DNA of 64,000 bases, taken from Arthrobacter_H sp030452125 (lineage in GTDB: Bacteria > Actinomycetota > Actinomycetes > Actinomycetales > Micrococcaceae). The notes under the pieces were generated by a model. That model searched no databases and was not told the origin of the DNA. It saw only the letters and a program-made list of their open reading frames with translations. A program made the translations under genes and the position numbers. Location of the stretch: NCBI GenBank assembly GCA_052379645.1, contig JBQSYU010000009.1; one strand, written 5' to 3'. This document shows, in pieces, positions 16,689 through 25,427 of the stretch (position 1 is the stretch's first letter; every line of letters begins with the position of its first letter).

Positions 16689-19600
16689 ATGTCGTCGGAG
16701 TCGGGCAGTCCTACAGGATTCATTGCCGAGACCAACACCCCCCAGTTCGCCGAGGCCTATTACGGGCACCTTTCACCGGAGGATGCGGCAACGTATCCAC
16801 CGGAGGAGCTGCGGAACCGCGTCGGGGTGCATCTGGGCCTCGGGCACCAGCGGGACCGGGGACGGGCGAAGGTCGCGGTGGATCTGGAGGAGGACCGTGC
16901 GGTCGTCTATGCGGTCACCGACGACATGCCCTTCCTGGTCGACTCTGTCACCGCGGAGATCGTCCAGCAGGAACAAGGCATCACCTTGGTCGTCCACCCG
17001 ACGTTCCTGGTCCATCGGGACGAGGAGGGAATTGCGACCACGATCGAACCGGTCAACACCGCCGAGGCCACATCATCGGGCGATACTGCTGCCTTGCCGG
17101 ACCTTTCCGCCTTCATGGACCAGACCGGTAAATCGACCGTCGAATCATGGATCGCCATCGAAATCGCCGGGACGCCGGAACCGGAGCGGGTCACCGCATT
17201 GGTCGAGGGCCTGGAACAAGTCCTGTCCGATGTCCGCGACGCCGTGGAGGACTGGGCGCCGATGCGTGCCAAGGCCCACGAAATCGCTGATTCGCTGGCA
17301 GATGTCAACGACGAGATCCCCGATCTGGATAGCGCTGCCGAGCTGTTGCGTTGGTTGGACGAAGGCAACTTCACCTTCCTGGGATACCGCGAATACGATC
17401 TGGCCGTGGAGGACGGAAAGGATGTCCTGCACGTGCGTTCCGAGAGCGGATTGGGCCTGATGCGCCGGTCGGGCACCACCATGCTCCGTCAGGAACTGAC
17501 GAAACTGGGGAGGGACAAGGCCCGGGAAAAGCGTCCACTGGTCATCACCAAGGCCAATTCACGCTCCACGGTCCACCGCGCGGTCTACCTGGACTACATC
17601 GGGGTCAAGAGCTTCGACGCCCAGGGCAACGTCACCGGCGAACGACGCTTCATCGGCCTCTTTGCCACCAGTGCCTATACCCGCCCGGTCCGGACCGTCC
17701 CGGTGGCCCGCGATAACGTCGAGCGCGTGCTCAAGGCCTCGGGATTCGCCCCTGATTCCCATTCGGGCAAGGACTTGTTGACGATCCTGGAGAGCTACCC
17801 CCGGGACGAACTCTTCCAGATCCAAACGGAGGACCTGCTGCGTATCGTCACCGGGATCCTCAGGCTGCAGGAACGTCGTCGCACCAGTTTGTTCCTCAGG
17901 CCCGACATCTACGGACGGTTCATGTCCGCCTTGGTCTTCCTGCCCCGCGATCGGTACACCACGGCGGTCCGGTTGCGCATCGAGGAGGAACTGAAGAAGG
18001 CCTACGCCTCGGATTCCACCGAGTACGAAGTACAGATGAACGAATCCGCCCTGGTGCGGCTGTTCTATCGGGTCCGACTGCCCCTGGGTGAGCAGACGCC
18101 TGAGGTTTCCCGCGAGGAGCTGGAACAGCGGCTCGTCCGGGCCGTCAGGTCCTGGGGCGAGGGAGTGGACGAGGAGGTGCGCAGTCGCTTCGAGCGAGGC
18201 GAAGCCGCCGAGATGTCCCGGCTTTGGGCCGATGCCTTCCCGCAGGCCTACCGCGTGGACTTCGAAGTGGAGGACGCACTCGATGACATCGAACGCTTCT
18301 CCACCTATGACGAGCCCGGGCACGAAGGCCCCGTGCTCCACGTCTACGTCCCCTCCAACGTGGCCGACCAGCATGGCGTGGATGCCCGGTTGAACCTGTA
18401 CCTGACCGAACCGCTGTCCTTGAGCCGGATCCTTCCGGTGCTGTCCCACCAGGGATTGGAAGTCGTCGACGAGAAGCCGTTCGCCATCGAACGACGCGAC
18501 GGCAAGAAGTTCTACCTCTACGACCTGGGACTGAAGTATCCGGAGGGCATCGACCCGCTCGAAACCAGTGACCTGCTCACCGAGGCCTACGGTGCGGTCT
18601 TCGTGGGACGGGCCGAATCCGACGCCTTCGACCGGCTCATCCTCGCTCAGGGCCTGTCTTGGCGGGAGACGGCGGTCCTGCGGGCGTACGCCAAGTACCT
18701 GGGCCAACTCGGTGCCTCGAACTCCTATGGGTTCATTGCCGATACCATGCTGGCCAACCCGGAGGTGACCGAGGCCCTCGTGGACCTGTTCGAGGGCACC
18801 TTCGACCCGGATCTCGATGACGCCGAACGCACGCGTCGCACCGCAGCGGCACGGGCCGCGCTGGAGACCGGGCTGGAACACGTGGCGACCCTTGACGCCG
18901 ACAGGCTGCTGCGCCGCTTCGTCAACGTCATCGACGCCACCACGCGGACCAACTACTACCAGGACACCATCCACCTGTCCTTCAAGCTCGAACCAGGGCG
19001 GATCGACGGGGCCCCGTTCCCGCGGCCGCAATACGAAATCTGGGTCTATTCGCCCCGCGTCGAAGGCGTGCACCTGCGCTACGGCAAGGTTTCCCGCGGT
19101 GGCCTGCGCTGGTCGGATCGCCGGGAGGACTTCCGGACGGAGGTCCTGGGGCTGGTCAAGGCACAAATGGTCAAGAACGCCGTGATCGTCCCGACCGGCG
19201 CCAAGGGCGGTTTCTTCGCGAAGAACCTGCCTGACCCTTCGGTGGATCGCAATGCCTGGATCGAGGAAGGCAAGGCCGCCTATCGGATCTTCATCTCGGC
19301 CCTGCTCGATATCACCGACAACCTGGTCAGGGACGGTGACACCGAGAGGGTGGTCGTCCCGGACCGCGTGGTGCGCCTGGATGACGACGACACCTACCTG
19401 GTCGTCGCCGCCGACAAGGGCACGGCCAGCTTCTCCGATACCGCCAACGAGATCTCACTGGCCCGGGGCCACTGGCTCGGCGACGCCTTCGCCTCGGGCG
19501 GATCGGTGGGCTACGACCACAAGGCCATGGGCATCACGGCCCGTGGCGCCTGGGAGTCGGTCAAACGGCACTTCTTCGAACTGGGAATCGACACCCAGAC

Positions 19601-21512
19601 GGAGGAATTCACCGTGGCCGGCATCGGCGACATGAGCGGGGACGTCTTCGGCAACGGGCTGCAGCGTTCCGAGCACGCCAAACTGGTTGCCGCCTTCGAC
19701 CACCGGCACATCTTCCTGGATCCGAATCCGGATCCGAAGCCGTCCTTCGCCGAGCGCCAGCGGCTATACGAGCTACCGCGTTCGAGCTGGGGCGACTACG
19801 ACACCTCGCTGATCAGCGAAGGCGGGGGTGTTTATCCACGCCAGTCCAAGTCCATCCCGATCTCCGACCAGGTCAGGGACGTGTTGGGGCTGCCGGAAGG
19901 GACGACGTCGATGTCGCCCCCGGACCTGCTGCGCGCCATCCTGTCGGCGCCAGTGGATCTGGTCTACAACGGTGGCATCGGCACGTATGTGAAGGCTTCC
20001 ACGGAATCCCACACCGATGTCGGGGATCGTGCCAACGACGCGATCCGGGTCGACGGCAAGGATCTGCGGGCCCGGGTGGTCGGCGAAGGCGGAAACCTGG
20101 GCATGACCCAGCGCGGACGCATTGAAGCAGCGCTGAAGGGGGTCATCCTCAACACCGACGCGATCGACAACTCCGCCGGGGTGGACTGCTCCGACCACGA
20201 GGTCAACATCAAGATCCTGATCGATCGGATGGTCACTGCCGGAAAGCTGCCCGAGGACGAGCGGGCGGACTTCCTGCATTCGATGACCGACGAGGTCGCG
20301 CGGCTGGTGCTGCGGACCAACGTCGACCAGAACATCCTGCTGGTCAACGACAAGCAGCATCTCTCCGAATGGAGCCCGAGCTTCGAACGGCTCATGGACT
20401 GGTTGGAGGAGCATGCCGATCTGGACCGCGAGCTCGAGTTCCTGCCCAGTACGGAGGAACTGGAGGAACGCCTGGCCGGGGGCAAGTCACTGACCGCTCC
20501 CGAGCTGGCCGTGTTGGTGGCCTATTCGAAGATCCAGCTGGCCACGGCGTTGGCGCAGACCACGCTGGCGGATGATCCGTACTTCGACCGGACGATGCGC
20601 GAGTACTTCCCGGTGCAGCTTTCGGAGAAGTTTCCCGAGGATGTCCTGGCCCACCCGCTGCGCCGGGAGATCGTCAGCACCGTGGTGGCCAACGACATGG
20701 TCAACATGGGTGGCATCACCTATGCGTTCCGGGTGCTGGAGGAGACCAGCGCTTCCGAGGAAGCCGTGGCCCGTTCATTCGTGGCCCTGCGGGAGATCTA
20801 CGCCCTGGATGACTTCGTGGACGCCGTGACCGGTTTGCCGGCCAGCGTCCCCGTCGAGCACTGGTGCCGCATCCAACTGGATATGCGCCGGCTGCTGGAC
20901 CGGGCCACGCGTTGGTTCATCTCCCATGTCGGTTCCGGGACGAGCATCCAGCAGGACATCGAGGCCTTCGAGCCGACGGTCACCGCCCTGCAGGCCGAAC
21001 TGGGGGACCTGCTGCGCGGCGTTGACGCCGAGCGGGTGGCCCGGTGGAAGGACAACGGGATCCAGTGGGGCCTGCCCGAGGATCTTGCCTCGCGCTGGGC
21101 CTTGCAGTTCGAGGGCTTTGCCTTGCTGGATATAGCCCAGGCCGCCCATGACCGGGGACTGCCGGCCCGCGAGGTCGCAGCCGTCTACTACGTGGTCTTC
21201 GCGCGTTTCGGCATCGACAATTTGCTCGAACGCATCACCCGGCTCCCGCGGGGGGACCGGTGGCAGGCGCTGGCCCGTGCCGCCCTGCGGGACGATCTGT
21301 ATTCCACGGCGGTGGACATCACCGGAGCGGCGTTGCAGGCCGCACCGGAGGTGGTCGATCCCGAGGGACGGGTCGTGGAGTGGGAAGAACAGAACGCCGA
21401 CAACCTGGCCCGGGCGAAGAACATGTTCGATGAGGTCAACAGCCTCGAACGCGATGACATGGCTTCACTATCGGTGGCACTGCGCCTGCTGCGTTCGATC
21501 GTGCGGCGGTAG
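16689..21512 (+). CDS. gdh: NAD-specific glutamate dehydrogenase, 180-kDa class
   Basis: A 1607-residue enzyme that interconverts glutamate and 2-oxoglutarate plus ammonia, mainly in glutamate breakdown. The N-terminal ~650 residues hold the regulatory ACT-like region. The catalytic part starts around residue 700, with SRGGLRWSDRREDFRTEVLG at about 800-819, the active-site lysine region VPTGAKGGFF at about 838, and the dinucleotide-binding GIGDMSGDVFGNG at about 977-989. Length matches the mycobacterial and Streptomyces enzyme. ATG at 16689 follows CGGAGG by 8 nt; a TTG at 16686 is less likely. A small GACCGC/GCGGTC hairpin (16644-16661) sits in the leader. The gene has its own upstream gap of 96 bp. 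Confidence 0.96.
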   Translation: MSSESGSPTGFIAETNTPQFAEAYYGHLSPEDAATYPPEELRNRVGVHLGLGHQRDRGRAKVAVDLEEDRAVVYAVTDDMPFLVDSVTAEIVQQEQGITLVVHPTFLVHRDEEGIATTIEPVNTAEATSSGDTAALPDLSAFMDQTGKSTVESWIAIEIAGTPEPERVTALVEGLEQVLSDVRDAVEDWAPMRAKAHEIADSLADVNDEIPDLDSAAELLRWLDEGNFTFLGYREYDLAVEDGKDVLHVRSESGLGLMRRSGTTMLRQELTKLGRDKAREKRPLVITKANSRSTVHRAVYLDYIGVKSFDAQGNVTGERRFIGLFATSAYTRPVRTVPVARDNVERVLKASGFAPDSHSGKDLLTILESYPRDELFQIQTEDLLRIVTGILRLQERRRTSLFLRPDIYGRFMSALVFLPRDRYTTAVRLRIEEELKKAYASDSTEYEVQMNESALVRLFYRVRLPLGEQTPEVSREELEQRLVRAVRSWGEGVDEEVRSRFERGEAAEMSRLWADAFPQAYRVDFEVEDALDDIERFSTYDEPGHEGPVLHVYVPSNVADQHGVDARLNLYLTEPLSLSRILPVLSHQGLEVVDEKPFAIERRDGKKFYLYDLGLKYPEGIDPLETSDLLTEAYGAVFVGRAESDAFDRLILAQGLSWRETAVLRAYAKYLGQLGASNSYGFIADTMLANPEVTEALVDLFEGTFDPDLDDAERTRRTAAARAALETGLEHVATLDADRLLRRFVNVIDATTRTNYYQDTIHLSFKLEPGRIDGAPFPRPQYEIWVYSPRVEGVHLRYGKVSRGGLRWSDRREDFRTEVLGLVKAQMVKNAVIVPTGAKGGFFAKNLPDPSVDRNAWIEEGKAAYRIFISALLDITDNLVRDGDTERVVVPDRVVRLDDDDTYLVVAADKGTASFSDTANEISLARGHWLGDAFASGGSVGYDHKAMGITARGAWESVKRHFFELGIDTQTEEFTVAGIGDMSGDVFGNGLQRSEHAKLVAAFDHRHIFLDPNPDPKPSFAERQRLYELPRSSWGDYDTSLISEGGGVYPRQSKSIPISDQVRDVLGLPEGTTSMSPPDLLRAILSAPVDLVYNGGIGTYVKASTESHTDVGDRANDAIRVDGKDLRARVVGEGGNLGMTQRGRIEAALKGVILNTDAIDNSAGVDCSDHEVNIKILIDRMVTAGKLPEDERADFLHSMTDEVARLVLRTNVDQNILLVNDKQHLSEWSPSFERLMDWLEEHADLDRELEFLPSTEELEERLAGGKSLTAPELAVLVAYSKIQLATALAQTTLADDPYFDRTMREYFPVQLSEKFPEDVLAHPLRREIVSTVVANDMVNMGGITYAFRVLEETSASEEAVARSFVALREIYALDDFVDAVTGLPASVPVEHWCRIQLDMRRLLDRATRWFISHVGSGTSIQQDIEAFEPTVTALQAELGDLLRGVDAERVARWKDNGIQWGLPEDLASRWALQFEGFALLDIAQAAHDRGLPAREVAAVYYVVFARFGIDNLLERITRLPRGDRWQALARAALRDDLYSTAVDITGAALQAAPEVVDPEGRVVEWEEQNADNLARAKNMFDEVNSLERDDMASLSVALRLLRSIVRR

Positions 21513-21515
21513 CTC

Positions 21516-22982
21516 TTGGCGACCTTCACCGATCCGGTCCGGGACGACGCCGATTTCAGGCCCGGGGACGAGGAATGGCTCCACCTGCTGGTGGGGGATT
21601 GGCAGATGGTCGCGGACCTGGCGTTTGCCGATCTGGTCCTCTGGCATCCCTCGGCCGGAGGGACGTATGTGGCTCTGGCCCATGTACGTCCCTCCACCAG
21701 CCATACCGTCTTCCATAGCGACTTCGTGGGGGAGCGGATCCGCAAGGACCTGCGCCCCCTGGTCGAGCAGGCCTGGACCAGCGGGGAATCCCAACGCGCA
21801 GGGGAGGAGCATTGGACGCAGGAGTCGGCGATGCGCATCGAGGCGTTCCCGATGGTGCGCAACGGCAGGACGCTGGCGATCGTCACCAGCCACCAGGATC
21901 TGTCCAACTCCCGGGTGGCCTCGCGGCTGGAACAGACCTATAAGCAATGCGCCACCGATCTGCTACGCATGGGCATGCAGGGCCTGTGGCCGGACTTCGC
22001 GACACCCACCGGCTCCCGACGCGGGGCTCCCCGCGTCGGTGACGGGCTGATCCGGTTGGACGCCGAGGGAATCGTGCAATATGCCAGCCCCAACGGGGTC
22101 TCGGCCTATCGCCGTCTCGGGGGGGTCGACTCCCTGGAGAGCCGCTCACTGGCGGAGGTCACCACCGGTCTCCTGAGGGACCGCCGCCTCGTGGACGAGG
22201 CCCTCGCATTGGTCGTCACCGGCAAGATGCCCTGGCGCACCGAGGTCGAGTCCAACGGGGTCAGCTTGTCCCTGCGGGCCATCCCGCTACGTGATGGCAA
22301 GAAGCGATACGGGGCCCTGGTGCTCTGTCGCGATGTGACGGAGTTGCGCCGCCGCGAGATGGAGCTGGTCTCCAAGGATGCCACCATCCGGGAGATCCAC
22401 CACCGGGTGAAGAACAACCTGCAGACCGTCGCCGCGCTGTTGCGCATGCAGTCCCGCCGCATGGTCAGCGAAGACGGAAAGCAGGGTCTGGAGCAGGCCA
22501 TGCGCCGGGTGGCCACGATTGCCCTGGTGCACGAGACGCTGTCCCAGGGCCTGAGCCAGAGTGTCGACTTCGACGAATTGATCGACCGCCAGTTCAGGTT
22601 GGCCGCCGAAGTGGCCTCACCTGGTCAAGTGGTTCACACCGAACGGTCGGGATCCTTCGGCGGGCTGCCCAGCGAACTGGCGACCCCGCTGTCGCTGGTC
22701 ATCAACGAGTTGGTTTCCAACGCCGTCGAACACGGCCTGGGCGAGCAGGACGGAACGGTCAGCCTCCACGCGGTGCGACGCACCATCGCCGATGGCACCG
22801 AACGGCTGCGCGTGGTCGTCTCCGACGACGGTCGTGGTCTGGGCTCGGAGCCCCGCAAGGACGGACTCGGACTGCAGATCGTTCGCACCCTGGTGACCAG
22901 CGAACTGGCGGGGACCATCGAATGGGAGCCGGGAACCCATAGCGGCACGGATGTCATCCTGGACCTGCCGCTGCGCAGCTGA
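21516..22982 (+). CDS. pdtaS: PdtaS-like sensor histidine kinase
   Basis: A 488-residue soluble kinase. An N-terminal GAF-like domain (about 20-150) and a PAS domain (about 165-280, ending RYGALVLCRDVTE) precede the HisKA_2 motif EIHHRVKNNLQTVAALL with His295-His296; the second is the likely phosphoacceptor. The ATPase domain has NELVSNAVEHGLG and DDGRGLG and GLGLQIV. No membrane helix is present. In mycobacteria PdtaS pairs with the RNA-binding antitermination regulator PdtaR; no pdtaR is in this window. The start is a TTG 3 bp after the gdh stop, without a good ribosome-binding site, so expression may depend on coupling to gdh. Confidence 0.88.
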   Translation: MATFTDPVRDDADFRPGDEEWLHLLVGDWQMVADLAFADLVLWHPSAGGTYVALAHVRPSTSHTVFHSDFVGERIRKDLRPLVEQAWTSGESQRAGEEHWTQESAMRIEAFPMVRNGRTLAIVTSHQDLSNSRVASRLEQTYKQCATDLLRMGMQGLWPDFATPTGSRRGAPRVGDGLIRLDAEGIVQYASPNGVSAYRRLGGVDSLESRSLAEVTTGLLRDRRLVDEALALVVTGKMPWRTEVESNGVSLSLRAIPLRDGKKRYGALVLCRDVTELRRREMELVSKDATIREIHHRVKNNLQTVAALLRMQSRRMVSEDGKQGLEQAMRRVATIALVHETLSQGLSQSVDFDELIDRQFRLAAEVASPGQVVHTERSGSFGGLPSELATPLSLVINELVSNAVEHGLGEQDGTVSLHAVRRTIADGTERLRVVVSDDGRGLGSEPRKDGLGLQIVRTLVTSELAGTIEWEPGTHSGTDVILDLPLRS

Positions 22983-23006
22983 GGGGCGCACCCGTGAACA
23001 GGAAAA

Positions 23007-23040
23007 ACGCCGGCCGGTCCCCGAAGGGACCGGCCGGCGT
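23007..23040 (-). terminator. Bidirectional intrinsic terminator with UUCG tetraloop
   Basis: ACGCCGGCCGGTCCC (23007-23021) and its perfect complement (23026-23040) form a 15-bp stem around a 4-nt loop. Read leftward the loop is UUCG closed by C-G, and the stem is followed by five Ts, a classical terminator for the LysM/SLT gene. Read rightward it lies 24 nt after the pdtaS stop and lacks a T-tract, but may also stop that transcript. Confidence 0.9.
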
Positions 23041-23059
23041 CATGGGGACCCGGGATTGA

Positions 23060-24838
23060 TCAGTTGAACTTCTTCTGGTGGGCCTTGACCGACTTCACGT
23101 AGGTCTTGGTATCGCTGTACATGCCATTGCGCTTCACCGAGCCCTGCCCCTGGTAGTAGGAGGCGATGCCGTCTTCGACGTTGCTGCTGGTGCGCTGCAA
23201 TGAACGGATGATGGCAACCCCCGCCGTGGCGTTGTCGTAGGGGTTCAGCAAGTCCAGCTTCCGGCCGACCAGCTGTGACGCCCAGTCACCCGAGGTCGGG
23301 ATGACCTGCATGGCACCGATGGCGTTGGCGGGGGAGACCGCTGCCATGTTGAAGCCTGACTCCTGGTACGCGTGGGCCAGGGCCAGGGACGGGTCGACGC
23401 CCATCTTGCGTGCCGTGCTGCTGATGATCGACTGCATTTCCGACCGTGAGGGGAGGTTGCGCGAGAGCAGCGTGTACTTATTGTCGTTCGCGGACTTCAC
23501 CGTGCCGGCCGGGTACTTATAGTGCAGGAAGGTATCCGGCACCAGCTGCTTACGGGTCGACGAGGTCGAGGAGGTCGAGGAGGCCGGGGACCCGCCGGAG
23601 AGCTTGAGCTTCTGTCCGGGGTAGATGACCGAGGAGTTGTTCAGGTTGTTGGCCGACAGGAGCTTGGACAAGCCCATCCCCGCCTGGCCGGCGATACCGG
23701 AAAGGGTGTCCCCGGACTTGACCGTGTAGGTGCTGCTGGTCTTCTTCTTCGTCGAGCTCGACGAGCTGGAGGAACCCGAGCTGGATTTCGAGGAGGAAGA
23801 GGCGGAGCCGGAGAGCTTGAGCTTCTTGCCCGGGTAGATGACCGTGGACATGCTCATGTTGTTGGCCGCCAACAGCTTGGACAGACCCATGCCCGCCTTC
23901 TCGGCGATCGCCGAGAGGGTGTCCCCGGATTTGACCGTGTAGGTCGACGCCGATCCGCTGGAGCTCTTCTTGGAGGAGCTCGAGCTGGACTTGGACGAGT
24001 TCGAGGAGCCCCCCGAGAGCTTGATCTTCTGGCCCGGGTAGATCATGGAGCTGGACTTCAGTCCGCTGGTCTTCAGCAGGGCCGAAAGGGAGAGGCCCTT
24101 GCTGTGGGCGATGCCCGAGAGGGTGTCTCCGGATTTGATCGTGTAGGTCGATGCCGATCCGCTGTAGCTCTTCTTGGAGGAGCTCGAGCTGGACTTGGAG
24201 GAGGACCCACCGGAGAGCTTGAGCTTCTTGCCCGGGTAGATGATCGTGGACATGCTCATGTTGTTGGCCGCCAACAGCTTGGACAGGCCCATGTCCGCCT
24301 TTTCGGCGATCGCCGAGAGGGTGTCCCCGGATTTGATCGTGTAGGTCGACGCCGATCCGCTGGAGCTCTTCTTGGAGGAGCTCGAGCTGGACTTGGAGGA
24401 GGACGATCCACCGGAGAGCTTGAGCTTCTGGCCGGGGAAGATCAGATCGCTGGCCTTGAGCTTATTGGCCTTGAGGAGTTTCGACAGCGGCATATCGTGT
24501 CGATGGGCGATGCCCGAGAGGGTATCGCCTGACTTGACGGTCACCTTCTTGGCGGGCGCTGCGGCCACGGTGAGGCGGGTCGGCAGCTGTGAAGCCACCA
24601 GATGGGCGGCGATGCGCTGCTGGGCGGCCGCGATGTTCGCGGGAGTCGCGGTCTTCGGGGTGAGAAGTGCTGTGGACGTGGGAGCCTCGACGGCGGCTGC
24701 GGGGGCGGCTGCTGCCACACCTGACAGGACGACGGCGGGAATCGTCGCGGCTGCGACGGCTCCGGAAATGGAACGGTTGCGGGCTCCCTGAACGAAGACG
24801 TTCGAGGAACGCGCGCCGCTGGTGCGGTGCTCGGGCAT
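23060..24838 (-). CDS. Secreted lytic transglycosylase with five LysM domains
   Basis: A 592-residue exported protein. A long signal-like N-terminus (hydrophobic about 26-50, ending in AAAAPAAAVEA) is followed by five LysM domains at about 98-142, 165-208, 231-275, 299-343 and 370-414, each beginning YT(I/V)KSGDTLS. They are separated by Ser/Lys linkers. The C-terminal SLT domain (about 463-585) has the catalytic Glu493 in AHAYQESGFN, then GAMQVIP and YYQGQG. It should bind peptidoglycan through LysM and cleave the glycan strand. Upstream TGTGAC repeats could link it to MtrA or a CRP-type regulator; downstream is a strong terminator, so it is monocistronic. Confidence 0.93.
   Translation of the reverse strand: MPEHRTSGARSSNVFVQGARNRSISGAVAAATIPAVVLSGVAAAAPAAAVEAPTSTALLTPKTATPANIAAAQQRIAAHLVASQLPTRLTVAAAPAKKVTVKSGDTLSGIAHRHDMPLSKLLKANKLKASDLIFPGQKLKLSGGSSSSKSSSSSSKKSSSGSASTYTIKSGDTLSAIAEKADMGLSKLLAANNMSMSTIIYPGKKLKLSGGSSSKSSSSSSKKSYSGSASTYTIKSGDTLSGIAHSKGLSLSALLKTSGLKSSSMIYPGQKIKLSGGSSNSSKSSSSSSKKSSSGSASTYTVKSGDTLSAIAEKAGMGLSKLLAANNMSMSTVIYPGKKLKLSGSASSSSKSSSGSSSSSSSTKKKTSSTYTVKSGDTLSGIAGQAGMGLSKLLSANNLNNSSVIYPGQKLKLSGGSPASSTSSTSSTRKQLVPDTFLHYKYPAGTVKSANDNKYTLLSRNLPSRSEMQSIISSTARKMGVDPSLALAHAYQESGFNMAAVSPANAIGAMQVIPTSGDWASQLVGRKLDLLNPYDNATAGVAIIRSLQRTSSNVEDGIASYYQGQGSVKRNGMYSDTKTYVKSVKAHQKKFN
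23597..24547 (-). repeat. LysM/serine-linker repeat array inside the transglycosylase gene
   Basis: Five repeat units of about 66-71 codons (198-213 bp) lie in tandem. Units 2 and 4 are nearly identical in protein (both with LLAANNMSMST), while units 1, 3 and 5 differ more, so the array seems to have grown by duplicating a pair of units. Linkers are poly-Ser with Lys pairs. Such repeats are prone to copy-number change by recombination. Confidence 0.85.
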
Positions 24839-24918
24839 GTAGACATCCTCTGATCGCGACGGCCTTGGCCGAAGAGATCACCATCGAGTTGAAGCCAGGC
24901 AGGGCTTCGCGATACTCG

Positions 24919-24965
24919 TGTGACCTATGTTGCAACTGTGACTCATGTGAATTTACACCATGTGA
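24919..24965 (-). promoter_or_regulatory. Cluster of four TGTGA elements upstream of the LysM/SLT gene
   Basis: TGTGAC occurs at 24919 and 24937, TGTGAA at 24946 and TGTGAT at 24961 (TCACA/GTCACA on the transcribed strand). Two GTCACA copies are spaced 18 bp apart. Mycobacterial MtrA sites contain loosely repeated GTCACA, and CRP/GlxR sites contain TGTGA...TCACA, so either regulator is possible. The start codon is about 80 bp further on, and the leader between contains two short hairpins (24892-24909 and 24851-24880). Confidence 0.5.
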
Positions 24966-25043
24966 TGCGTTCCTAAAAGTCTTAAGTGGCTCGTCACCTG
25001 AGCATTGCGACGGGGAGAGCACGGATTGTGGCATTCTTGTGTG

Positions 25044-25397
25044 GTGAGTTCTCTTAATAATCTCGTGACCGAATGGTTGTCTTTGCCTGACCTAGCCGAG
25101 GCGTTGGACGTCTCGATCAAGGACGTGCACCGTCTGTTGGACGAACGCTCGATCGTTGAATTGCGGGTGGGCGCACGCAAGGTGCGCTCCGTTCCGGCGG
25201 AATTCGTTCTGGAGGGGCGGATCATCGATAGCCTCAAGGGCACCATCACGGTGCTGGGCGACGCCGGATTCACGGACGAGGAGCTGATCAGCTGGCTCTT
25301 CACCCCCGATGAATCGCTGCCCGGTACGCCGATCCAGGCCCTGCGTGAGGGGCGGAAGACGGAGATCAGGCGCCGGGCCCAGGCCCTCGGCTGGTAG
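25044..25397 (+). CDS. Rv2175c-family DNA-binding protein
   Basis: A 117-residue basic protein. Its N-terminal half has a helix-turn-helix, WLSLPDLAEALDVSIKDVHRLLDERSIVELRVG, and the C-terminal half the family's conserved GSLKGTITVLGDAGFTDEE-like stretch (DSLKGTITVLGDAGF) and a final RRRAQALGW. In M. tuberculosis Rv2175c is a small DNA-binding substrate of the PknL kinase. Start uncertain between GTG 25041 and 25044; neither has a Shine-Dalgarno site, and a CATTCT box 6 nt before 25044 would fit a leaderless transcript. It converges with the polyprenyl synthase gene, as Rv2175c lies close to Rv2173 in mycobacteria. Confidence 0.85.
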   Translation: MSSLNNLVTEWLSLPDLAEALDVSIKDVHRLLDERSIVELRVGARKVRSVPAEFVLEGRIIDSLKGTITVLGDAGFTDEELISWLFTPDESLPGTPIQALREGRKTEIRRRAQALGW

Positions 25398-25427
25398 CAG
25401 CGGCGCCCGGGCGGGCGGCGGTGGTGC

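Noticed and set aside
23522..24532. Long open frame (about 336 codons) antisense to the LysM transglycosylase
   Set aside because: Its Gly/Arg-rich repetitive translation is the mirror of the serine-rich repeats; no ribosome-binding site, no family signature.
23597..24547. CRISPR-like repeats
   Set aside because: The regular repeats are codons of LysM domains and Ser linkers within one reading frame, not short repeats with unique spacers.
24839..25043. c-di-AMP (ydaO-type) riboswitch upstream of the LysM/SLT gene
   Set aside because: Such riboswitches precede wall hydrolases in actinobacteria, but I could not match the conserved core in this 200-bp leader; only simple hairpins are seen.
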